DNA of 64,000 nucleotides, taken from assembly GCA_905250075.1 (NCBI GenBank), contig CAJNOP010000019.1:2755783-2819782 (forward strand). Direction: 5' to 3'. Position 1 is the first letter of the stretch. The number at the start of each line of letters is the position of its first letter. Made by a program: the position numbers and the translations under genes. Origin of the DNA: Rotaria sp. Silwood1. Lineage: Eukaryota; Rotifera; Eurotatoria; Philodinida; Philodinidae. Of the stretch, positions 49,436 through 60,800 are shown in pieces. The notes below the pieces were generated by a model. That model saw nothing but the letters and a program-made list of their open reading frames with translations. It did no database searches and was not told the DNA's origin.

Positions 49436-51732
49436 TCTGTCCACGTACCGGTATACCTTGATGATCGCAGTTAATCGACTGAATTAAATGAGACCAATTG
49501 GATCATCGTGTAGTACCGTGTTGATGGCATATAATCATGCATTTTTTGCTTAAATAATAACAGTTTTTCATCGAAAAATGAATACTATGAAAGAGAGATG
49601 TCTCAGAAATAATACATGGTAGATCTCACTATAGCTTCGTATGTTCGAAATTTAGGTTTAAACAAATACGTCTTTTTGAAACCATTCACATGAACTAATG
49701 TGGTTTTTACAGATTACTCAATCATGAGAAGAGAACTATATTCCATTACTTCTTTAGAAATTTATTACCATTCGGAAAGATAATACGTTGGTGAAGGAGA
49801 TTCCATCACGGAAATCTCTTGTAATTTGTTTTTAGCGAAGAATAAGTTTTTTATTTTAATAAGCGTTGCTCTAGATATACTTTTTTGCAGTCTATCCTGT
49901 CATTCAGCTGGCAGTTTTTTCAAACATTTTAACTGGTCAATACCACCGTGATAGAATCATCAGCACATTGCTGAGTTTTTGTCACAAAAGATTCATACAT
50001 CACTTTCGTTTCAAGTTATTTTTCTCAAAACAAATATTTCAGTTCAGAAGAGTAATTTCTCAGCCCTACTATTTAATGGGACAGTAAATTTACAATCGTT
50101 TTAGTTAGCCCTAGAGCCTATTGTGGCAGCATAGTGTTTAAATGATAAAGGCTACAGTGAAAAAAAAAGTAAGAATTTTTGAGTTTGAATGGGTCTGAAA
50201 CTGTGTTCTGTTGATGAGATAGCTGATAGAACCTTTTTTCATAACTTAAATCGAAAAATCGTTTATTATTTTTGTCAGATACGGGAAAAAAAGATTTTTG
50301 ACCCGTTATAATCTTATAAATCATTTTCCCTTTATTACAGATGCATAAAGTGTTTTTCGTTTATTATTATCCGGATTTTTCACCGTGTAGTGGTATCATC
50401 TTTACAGTCGATATTTCTTATAATTCAACGTTGAATATCAATATATTAGTCATATTGCACTTATTGTATTCTTCTTCCTTTTTTCTCTCGTTTAATCTTG
50501 TGCTATAATTGCGGCAACGTGACTTTTAAAGCTGTATAATTCGATACAAGCGTTATTCTAGACGGCATATGAAGAGAAACAGATATTATGCCAAGTGTGC
50601 GCTTTTAAATGACTATTTTCCTATGTACCATATTATTCAGTTTTTCTGATGTAAAAGTTGCATATTGATGTGCTGTTATATCGATGCAGCAAAGGATAAT
50701 AAGACCTCGCTCAGACAATGAATCTTACTCATACTCCTCTATAGAGCTTCATCCAAAAAAACTGATTAGTTGAGAAACTAATGAAAAAAATAATTGATTG
50801 CGTAAAGAAAAGTGACAAAACGTAATTAGTTGAGCAGCTAGATTAGTAACATCAGTAGATGATGCAGTTTCAAAAAGAGTACAGAAGTTAACGGTACCAG
50901 CCAATTGCCGATGACAAGGAAAACAATCTGTGAGTTAGGTTTATCAGTCAGAGAAAGCCTATTTTAAAAAACAACGATTTCTTATAAATTTTGATGAAAC
51001 TTGTTCAAAATTTAGCATTTCAAATCTATGGATGGTTCATCAAAAGATTAAACTCACAAACTTTACGAAACAACCTTTGAAATCGGATTATTCAGCCTCG
51101 AAAGCCTTTGTTCAAACTGTAGATGAAATCTTTATTTTCACAAAACAGGTCATTCCTGACTAAAAAATTAAGTTTAGAAGTCTTCCATGATCAATTATTT
51201 GGTATTATAACGATAACTAACACCCTTTAGTAGTGGATAATGGGCCATTATTGTGGCATCTCTAATTAAATATGTTCATTATTCAACAGACGAAGAGAAT
51301 ATATTTCAGACTTTAGACTTTGTGTGCGTTATTCTTTTAAATTAGAAGCTTCATATTGTCAGGAAGATGTTTTAAAATGATTCTTTTAGCTGTCTTTATG
51401 CATAACAGCCTTTTAATTATGATGAATTTCTTATGTAACTCTGCAAAGAAAAAAAAAATTGAAAAAACATCATCATTTCTCAAATATGATTTTGTCACAA
51501 TGCTTTTTATGATAACAAAGTTAGCATTACGTAATGTTCAAACTTTATTCATGTACATATAGCTTGCTTTCTAAGCTAAAACTTCTATAAAAAGGTTTTT
51601 TGTTATTTAAACAACATTCAAAATTCAAGTTCATTTTTGGTGATTTTGTCACGGGCCTTTGTTTCAATCATAAACAGGCACGGAAACTTGAAACCAATGA
51701 ACCTTTCAGCATATGTAGAGAAATTCGACTTA
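49436..51732. other. No intact gene; possible transposase-like relic
   Basis: In 50960-51180 one frame reads FLINFDETCSKFSISNLWMV and then KLTNFTKQPLKSDYSASKAF, vaguely like a DDE transposase core around the DET. Stops interrupt it and I cannot assign a family. The rest is AT-rich spacer. Confidence 0.25.
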
Positions 51733-51737
51733 CATAA

Positions 51738-51978
51738 TGTGCCGATATATGCGTCACGGCTCGCTGCTCTTCTTCTTTCCTCTTTCCTCTTTCTCTCTCT
51801 ATTGTTCTCTCTGTGTCGTCTCTCTCCCATTGTTTCTGTATCATATATAGTGTGTGTTGAATGTGCAATAGACACATTCTGGAGATGTGAAGTAGCTAAT
51901 AAACATCATTATCGAGGGTGGCGGTAAGCTACTCCTCCAGTCTGTCATTACATCATCTTCTCTCCTTTTATCGTTACA
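51738..51978. repeat. Left LTR, 241 bp
   Basis: TG..CA ended. Contains a CT-rich block, a TATA-like catatatag, an AATAAA (taataaacatc) and a GC-richer 3' part, consistent with promoter and polyadenylation functions read left to right. Confidence 0.88.
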
Positions 51979-53453
51979 TGTCGACCCTGGCGAGCGAATA
52001 CATGCATATTCTGAAACGAAGTTGGAAGATTCTAGAATCAAGAAGAATTCAAAATTATCAAACTTCCATTGAAGATACAAGTGAATATCAAGGTATGATA
52101 AATAATTTGAATGAGTGATGAATGCATGCGGCGATTAGAGTTGAATGACATGGCAGTGTTTTAAGTCTGTGGGGCACTGTCACAGACCATCAGTGGACGT
52201 ACTAAAGGGCGGCTAGATCGCGGGCCGGCAGTGCGTAGGGTTGGCGCACTTTTCTTTGTAATATCTGTACGTTTCATGTCATTTCTCCTCGAATCCCTGA
52301 GTCATTTCTCACGAAATTCAAATTTATTTTCTCTGCCAAAACAAAATAAAAAAAAAAAAGAAGCAGCAACAGAACAAATGGATATCGATGAACATGAAAT
52401 TGATTGTGTATCAGCTGTAAACAATTGATATTCATTCATCATCAATATTCACTTCGTGTTGTCAATCACCACCAACAGTTATTCAGCTGAACATCTTGCT
52501 AACTAACGATGCGTAACAATCAAATATTAGAAGAAACATAAAATTAAATGAAGATGTTATCCTTAAAAGGCCTGAAGCCAGTGAAGAATTTAAAACGAAA
52601 GTAATTATAGTGATGATACTGATTAGAAAGTGTGAATTTTTTTTTTCTCTCTTCTTCTCCGGCGAAACATAAATAGAAGATGGGTTAAATGATAATCTTT
52701 TATGTTCGATCATGTAGATAATCGAAATATGATGCGATATTTTTCTATAAGCTATGTGTTCGTTTTTGTAATAATCTAGTAAGTAAGACAAAACAAGAAA
52801 CCGTTCTAGGTATCGTTTATGCACTAGACAAGAGTTTCTATCCTGTATGAATTAGAATATTTATGTCTACTTATGGTTAAAATTATACTAAGCTTGTGTA
52901 ACCGATGACTTGTGTTTTTTTTCTCGTTCTCTAAAATTGATATGTGTTGTTGTTCGACATTGCGTCCTACGAATGTGAAAATGTGCGAAAAAGGTGACTG
53001 ATCATATGCGTGTTATGAATTCTATATTTCTATATTGTTTCATTTCTGTGTGCTCTGTCAAAATTTTTTTTTTGTGTGATGATTGAAGCTGTGACGATCA
53101 TTATTTGTATGCTGTGTTCGTGTTGACTGATCTTCTATTTATATTTGAAAGGTGTTGCCGAATTTATGAGTTTGAAATGTGATGATCACTCCTTTAAAAA
53201 GCTTGTTCCTCTTTTTCTTGACTGCTCTGTTCGTGACTCGATGCTATGATACTGTGAAGACGTGTGTTGATATGAAGTTATGTATGAAAGTCGATATTGT
53301 CGTTCGTGTATGACTGTATTTTCTACGATGAAGTTCAATCAATGAACTTGTTTTGATGTATTCTTTCTTTCATCTAATTATTTTTTATCGTTTCTGTTTT
53401 TCTTTTCTAAATTGTAAAGACGCTCAGGAGCGCGTCTCATCTGAGTGGGAGGG
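51979..53453. other. Internal region of the LTR element, non-coding
   Basis: No open frame above ~110 codons and none resembling Gag or Pol. A short frame ending EQMDIDEHEIDCVSAVNN (stop near 52427) is the only protein-like stretch. It could be a Gag remnant or captured host sequence. Confidence 0.5.
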
Positions 53454-53695
53454 TGTGCCGATATATGCGTCACGGCTCGCTGCTCTTCTTCTTTCCTCTT
53501 TCCTCTTTCTCTCTCTATTGTTCTCTCTGTGTCGTCTCTCTCCCATTGTTTCTGTATCATATATAAGTGTGTGTTGAATGTGCAATAGACACATTCTGGA
53601 GATGTGAAGTAGCTAATAAACATCATTATCGAGGGTGGCGGTAAGCTACTCCTCCAGTCTGTCATTACATCATCTTCCCTCCTTTTATCGTTACA
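53454..53695. repeat. Right LTR, 242 bp
   Basis: Same as the left LTR except for an extra A in the TATA-like run (atatataag) and a C for T in catcttccctcc. Confidence 0.88.
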
Positions 53696-53814
53696 CATAA
53701 CTTATGAATATTTCAGCCATATCCAACCTTATTTCACCGAAATATTGCTTAGACAAGGAGAAGAAACTTGATTCCGTCACGATTTGACAAGACGCTTAGC
53801 ATTTTTATTAAATA

Positions 53815-54660
53815 TAATCAAGTCACTTAGTTGTAGAGAATAGTTTCCATGATTTCAATGAAATGCATATACATACATGGATTGTCACTTAGAAAGCAAG
53901 ACAGATAAAGGAAAACGATCAATAACCTTGAATTTTAATGGCACCTAAAAAAAGCATTCTGTCCTACGATTTCGTGGGATGCTGTGTTCTATTTATGTAT
54001 CAGTTGAAAATGCGTCGTTGAATTTTGAAACAATTGACTATTCATTTGATGCACATTTGTAACATCTGTTTGATGTGTTCACATCTATTTTAAGAGTATG
54101 ATTCATCATGTCACAGTTGATGCCAATGTATGAAATTATTTTTAGTTCTAATTCAAAGTGTTACTATTTTTGTAACATTGAAGCTCAGCTAACACTTCCA
54201 GTCACAAGTCTTTGCAATCTTGATCATACACTTAGTGTATTATTTTGAGGAGTCCATTTGTTGTTATAAACATTCATTTGACTTTATGAAGTTGAATTGT
54301 TTGACATATTTTTATAATTCAGATATGCTTGATGATTTTGATTTTTATTGATATATGATTGTTTTTGATATAACGAAGTCAGTAAGTTGTAGAGAGCGAT
54401 TTCAATGATTCCAATGAAACCCATATATACACATGGATTACCAAATATAGAGCAAGACAGATAAAGGAAAACGATCAATAACCTTGAATTTTAATGGCAC
54501 CTAAAAAAAGCATTCTGCTCTACGATTTCGTGGGATGCTGTGTTCTATTTATGTATCAATCGAAAATGCGTCGTTGAATTTTGAAACAATTAGCTATTCA
54601 TTTGACACATATATGTGACATATGTTCGATGCATTATAATCTATTTTTGTCGGTATGAAT
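53815..54660. repeat. ~540-bp tandem repeat, array 2 (about 1.6 copies)
   Basis: The same unit as at 48165-49435, in the same orientation. The landmark agcaagacagataaagg starts near 53893 and 54451, a period of ~557. The last unit is truncated near 54650, about 75 bases before the TATA box of the EGF gene. Confidence 0.85.
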
Positions 54661-54725
54661 TATCGCGCCATCAGGTACTATTGTTAATTCAATTTGTGCT
54701 CCATGTTGGTCGCATTAATCGAGTT

Positions 54726-54733
54726 CTATATAA
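54726..54733 (+). promoter_or_regulatory. TATA box of the EGF-repeat gene
   Basis: TATATAAA lies 83 bases before the ATG at 54809, within a plausible distance for a start site near 54757. Confidence 0.5.
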
Positions 54734-54808
54734 ACCATCGACTTTTCTTTATTCCCAAGCATTTACACACAATTTCAATCTATTCGAATTGAACCTGTTG
54801 ATTTTTCA

Positions 54809-57800
54809 ATGGTTTTATTCAATCGTTCGCTTTATTCATGGGTCCTGTTGCTGATATTCATCCTAGAAGCATTTCTTGATGAAACGGGAGCGGGTAAGTT
54901 GATGATTCAATTTAGCGACGTCTCTTTTGTTGCATTGTATGATGAAGATATGGCGTGTAACAGTTCTACATTAAGGGCAGGTTTATAGCATTCAGCTCTT
55001 TTTATACGAACGGGAACTACTGAACAGTTGTTTGCGTTTTATGATAGTTATGTAATCACTGTAGTTCATCTATAGGAACCAGAATTAATAATTTGACGGC
55101 CGACAGTCAGAGTACTGTTTAAAATCTCGGCAGTAGTGTAATATTTCCTGAGCAAAGATTTTCTAATCTGAAGCTAGCTCATTTAAGAGACAATCTATTA
55201 GAGAACGAATAACCACTTCAATAAATTAGAAGCCAGACAGAGATTAAATTTTAGTTTTATATGGGCATGCGCGATGTCATCATTTGAAACCATTAAATCT
55301 AAAGTTTTATGTTATTTAGATGCTCTGTAGTAGACTTAGCCTAGATCAACTTTTCAGTACTACATTCCTATATTCAAGCAAATGTTTACAAATCGTCTCA
55401 TAAATGTCTACTAGAATTATTTTTCAGGAATTCGGAGAATTTTTTCATGTAGTATATCAAAAGATAGTGCTTGAAAAGTTGAAGAAAATGAGCTATTTCA
55501 ATTACTGTATGCATGGTATTTATTGGATTTGTATAATCCAAGACGAATCATAAATATCCTCATTATCTATGTATCAAGTACGGTTTTTGGGTGTATATCT
55601 GTTGCCGTTTTGTAAAATAAACGCGTTCACCGTGAAATTTTCTGTATATTATGTAACCTTTGTTTCTTTACAAAATGATAAAAGAAAAAAACACTGGAAG
55701 AGAAGTTCACTTTTTGGACGAGCCGAAACTTATACTTCTCTTCTACATAGTGAGTTTTGACGCTTTTTCAATCGACACGAAGACATTTTGAGCATTTTTC
55801 ATTACTAACGAGGGAACATTCCCAAGTGTCACGTTGCTTTTGAGTCGAGAGTATGGGCATTATGTAGGCCCTAATGAGCTATGAATTCTCTGAAAAGAGT
55901 TCGTGCCGCTAGCCTCTTGCTGCTGAGATACAACATTTTTACTATATATTTTGGAAAAAGCGGTGGTCCCCCTCAGGAATATCAGGAAAAGTGAGTTTTG
56001 AGTTTCCGCGTGAAACTTCGCATATAAATAGGCCTCAGTGAGAATAGTTTATTGTGAAGATTTTAGATCTTTTGGTTTCTCCTAGTCTGAGATAAGAACA
56101 TCGGATCTGTCGATGCATAGAAGCAATTTTAAGATAACTGTATTTTAGGATAGAAACAGTGAAAAGAGCTGAAACTTTCACAATAAACTATTTTCATTGT
56201 GATTTATATCTATGCAAAGTTTGAAGTCGAAATTCGAAATTCAGTTTTTCAAGTGTCCCTGAGGGAGACCACAGCTCTTTTTTCTTAATCATACAGTAAA
56301 AAGGCAGCATCTCAGCAGTAAGAGACTAGCGGCACGAACTTTTTTCAGATAATTCATAGATCGTTAGGATCTACATAGTGCGCGTATGCTCGACTTAAAA
56401 GCGATGTGACACTTGGGAATGTTCCCTCGTAAGATGTGATTGGATAGCATAATAAAAGTAATACTTGGAATTAGCATTAGAAAGTACATTGACGTCAAAT
56501 ACATGTTAAGGAACTTATTTTCTTGCAAATCCGTATCACCAGAGAGACCACAGGGCATAGCTTAAATAAAAAGCAATTGTTGGAACTAAAGATGATTTCT
56601 CCGCAGAAACAGATTTTCTAAAATATATTTGACGTCGATATACTTGCTGATGCTGATTCCGAAGATTACTTTTATTATGCTATTCAATCGCATCTTAGTA
56701 TTGAAAAATGCTAAAAATGTCTTCGTGTCGATTGAAAAAACATCAAAAATCACTATATAGGAGAGAAGTATAAGTTTCGGCTCGTCCTAAAAGTGAACTT
56801 CTCTTCTAGTGTTCGTTTTCTTTCACCATTTTGTAAAGAAACAAAGGTTACTTAATATACAAAAAATTCAGTGTGATTCCGTTTATTTTACAAAATGGCA
56901 ACAGATATACAGTCAAAAATCGTACTTTATAGGCGAGTAATGGGGACCTGTATGACTCATGTTTGTATTTGAAACAGCGCACTTTGTTCAGATTTTCAAG
57001 TACTATGATGGTAAGCCTCTGACTGTTGATTTCTGAGTTTGCACGAGAAAACTCTATAATAAATATTAGAAAGACAAATATCATAGACTTATTTGTATGA
57101 ATAAGTGAAGATCATCATAAAAAAAGCAACAATCGAAAATCAAAAACAAGAAATGTTGCTTCAGTGATATTAGTGTCTTCATAGTTATGATGCCAGCATT
57201 ATTCAGTTCTACTGTAATTTGATACTCTTACACTTGTTTTGAGACTTCCCATTATCATCACTATTACCTTTGAGAGAGTTTGTAGGTTTAAATGTAAGCG
57301 AAAAGACTAACACGCTTCTTCTATATTCAATTACATTGTGCTTCAATTACAACCTAGATCATCAGAAGAAAATATAAGAGTGGGTACCACGCAAAATATC
57401 GATTTGACAGCACTTAGAGAAAATATTTTGAAGTCTATAGCAGGTTTCATTGTGACGGATAGTTTGGGTGTTGCTCTATCGAATAATGGAAGTTCATTAC
57501 TGATGAACGACTGCAATGCATAGTTATTTTGAAAATATTTCTTTTATGGATGAGATAAGACAACGAATAACAATAAATTATAGGTTACTTATACCAACTT
57601 TCAATCTAATAGAATTATCTTCTGCATTTAGTCTCTCACGTAAAAACTTTTTAGTATTTATCGGGACGCTTTAAAGATACATTTCTTTTAACAAATCAAT
57701 GTCATACACAAAATGGAAACTTAGTTCCTGGAATGATGAAGGGCACTGGCTATAGCTATATGTACATACATTCTTAGTATTAAATAAGAGTAGGTCGAGA

Positions 57801-60800
57801 AAGTAAATTATCTATCTAGGAAGAGAAAAAAACAATAAATCCATAAAGGAGGAAAAGAGAATGAGTGATGATGTGATAGAAAGAGAAAAAAATAATTTTC
57901 TTTTACTTTCATTCATCTTGTTTTGAAATGAAAGGAAAATAAGCTTGGATATAAACATGACTCTGAGCAATAACTATGGTGTCTGATAAACACATGAAAA
58001 GATGAACGTAACCACTATAGAATGTTAGTAAAATATAAAAAGATATTCCACTTAATTGATTACCCATTAAGTTATGAATAATAGAGTTTGTAGACTTTTG
58101 TTTTTTGGTAAATTATTCTATTATTCAAATGTGTGTTCTCTCGCACAAAAACTCACAAAATTCATGCATAAAATGTTGGTATTCTTTTCGCTTTCTTTCA
58201 TTACGTTCTGAGCTATTAGAAAAATACACACGGCTCATTCAAGTTGCTGACCATAATAATTGTAAAACACGAATATTTCGTTAAATAGTTAACTTTCTTA
58301 CATATATTATAATTTACAAACAATATAAGATATTTAGTGGCAAAGTATTTGTTGAATTGCAGATAGACATAGATCTTTTTGAAAATGATATCGTGCGCAC
58401 TTTTCAGTATCGTTTTCTGAAAAAGAAACACAAAATTAAGATGTTTATGAATTTTGTACAAAAAATCGAAGATAAACATCGTTAGCATTGAAAGCTGTTA
58501 AATCCTTACTTTGTTACTAATTTTCATTCAATTATAAATTTTGGTTGATCATTTTAGATCGATATTCAGTTACTGTACATATGTCTGTAACTTATTCATC
58601 TCAAATAATTATCTTAGATTCTGACTTGAATGTAAAACAATAGTCAGACTAGTATTCAATAGGCTCGATTGGAACAATGAATGCGTATATGAAAGAGAGC
58701 AGCGTTTTCGTCGACACGATGCCACTACTCTGTAAAAAGAAAGTGCCATAATATTTTTTTGGAATTTTAGATTGGAATACCATTTTCTGAATCATTCACA
58801 CTTCAAGTCAAAGTCTCTAGGGCCTTTTTAAGTGCTAGCTGAAAGGTCTTGAACTTACAAAAGGTTCATAAAATGATACCGAAATCTAGAACTCTAAAAC
58901 AATTATTATGACACTTCTTATAAAGATTATTTTTGGTGACATATCGAGGAAGAAAAGCAGAAGAAACAATACTCTATCTTTCAACTACTTTTTGGCATGA
59001 GATGCTGCCTAGCAACAAATGTATTAGTTCGACATCTGCCGTACAACTGATACTAGCTGTAGCTCTAGACAGAAGGTCAGCATAGTGTGAAGTTCTTGTG
59101 TTCAATTGGTTGAGCTTTACATACACATTAGCTAACTGCATACTAGCCACAGGAGCAGGTGTATGTCATAGTGTAGACAGTATGCTATGGGTCGCATGAT
59201 TCGAGAGAAACAGTCGTTAGTGACTTGATCAGGGTTATTCTATAGATGATTATACTGAGGCTTGAACTCAGTGCCTTGTGGATAGGTATCGCGAAAGATA
59301 ATCACTCATTCACGGCGGATATATAGAAGGTATATGGTGTTAGCAATGAATGTGCATATGTGGCATAAATTTTGAACGAAAGAACAAGCAATGTTCATGA
59401 ATTGAGAGGTTCAATAAGCACTGAAATGGTTGCTATTTGTAGTCGTGCCTTTGAAAAAATTTGCATTCTCGCACTATAGTGCGATTGAGAAATTTGACTT
59501 TCTTTCCTAAGATTTTTGGTTCACAAAATTCAGCTCATGATTCTCTCTACGCTTCGTGTTTTCGGGTGGCGGGATGTTCGCCAATAAGACTTTCGTCAAT
59601 AAGACATTCGCCAATGGAGAAAGTCCTGAGGGTATATTGGCGAAAGTACAGTGCACTTTCACCAATTGGCGAAAGTGAGGTGGACTATCTCAGTGGTCAC
59701 GGAACAATATTAATAAAGGATATATGTCAGCACTGAAGTTAATGTTATTAGAATATATATGGGGTTGGTCAGTCTGGCCAGATGTTCCTGTGCCTTTTTC
59801 CGTCATTCAGTTTCTATAGTATATCAGAAAAATCTAATTTTTATAATAGAAATAGTACTTGCATAATGCTAATGATCTGCCAAGGCTAGGAAGTTTGTCT
59901 TGGTTCAAATCACAATCATTAAGTGTCTTTAGAATTATCTGTTGGTAAATATCAAAAGGCTTTGAAAGATGCTTTATCGATTTCGTTTCAAACAAGAGAT
60001 CAATTGTTTCTCTTTGGCGGATCATCAGTATTATATGAGTACTATAACTAGCAAAAAAAATCAGATATTTCTGACATATTATAGAGATGGATTGATTAAA
60101 AACGGGATTGAGACATCCGACCACACTGGCCAACCCCATATATCATAGTTTACACTTATCAATGTAGGTGAAAAAAATTTTTTTAGTGTGCGTCTAATTT
60201 ACAATGAAATTGCTGAAAGCTCACTGTACTTTCGCCAATTGGCGAAAGTCTTATTAGCGAAATTCCGGAACCCTGTGTTTTTGAGGGATCTTTACTAGAA
60301 ATCCAAATGTACAGCATTATAATATCGTTGCTTTTATTCATGTTTTTTTACCTTTTGAAAGTAAAGAAAACTTTGAGTGTATTTTCATTTTAGCAACCCA
60401 GAATGCTTATTTGAAGACAACTCAAGTTGGTTCCACATGTACAACATTTACTACGGGCACCTGCCCAGCATCTCCAAACGGCTATGTTTTTGGTTGGCAT
60501 TTTGTTCTCCCAGATACAACAACAGATTTCGTTTCAATTAATTGCACCTTCAAGTTAGCGGGCAGGATTACACAAATGGTTCAAGTACCGACTACTAAGC
60601 ATGCTTATGTGTATACACCCACAACAGACACTATCGTTAGTGCTTGGGCAGTCGTGAACGGATCCGGAACAGAATTTGTTTTGAGTCATATATGCCTTCC
60701 GACAAGTAAGAAGATTCATCATTGTTTACGATGCTCAAGATGCTAGCTCACTGACTTGTTCCTCTTCAAGGATTGGTGTGTCACGTAAAGTTGTGTCATT

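Larger units (their letters stand above)
51738..53695. mobile_element. Complete small LTR retrotransposon (TRIM-like), 1958 bp
   Basis: Two direct repeats of 241 and 242 bp (51738-51978, 53454-53695) begin TGTGCCG and end GTTACA, so they have canonical TG..CA ends. They flank 1475 bp. The 5-bp target duplication CATAA is perfect (51733-51737 and 53696-53700). A purine-rich gagtgggaggg sits immediately before the right LTR, as a polypurine tract should. The left LTR is followed by tgtcgaccctggcgagcg; a TGG ten bases in might start a primer-binding site, but I cannot name the tRNA. No gag, protease, RT or integrase is present, so it must move using another element's enzymes. By eye the two LTRs differ at about two positions, implying recent insertion. 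Confidence 0.88.
54894..60393 (+). other. Intron 1 of the EGF-repeat gene (5.5 kb)
   Basis: Donor GTAAGT, acceptor TTTTAG. It contains a large palindromic element (55570-56935), its nested insert (56430-56697) and a second nested pair (59575-60270). A 61-codon frame at 57338-57523, ending ILKSIAGFIVTDSLGVALSN and so on, looks weakly coding but is unrecognised. Confidence 0.55.

Noticed and set aside
50960..51180. DDE transposase of pogo/Tigger type
   Set aside because: Only a single DET-like motif and some basic residues support it; no helix-turn-helix, no terminal repeats, many stops.
51637..52118. Several short frames of similar sequence at 51.7 and 53.5 kb
   Set aside because: They are translations of the two LTRs, so their similarity reflects the DNA repeat rather than protein conservation.
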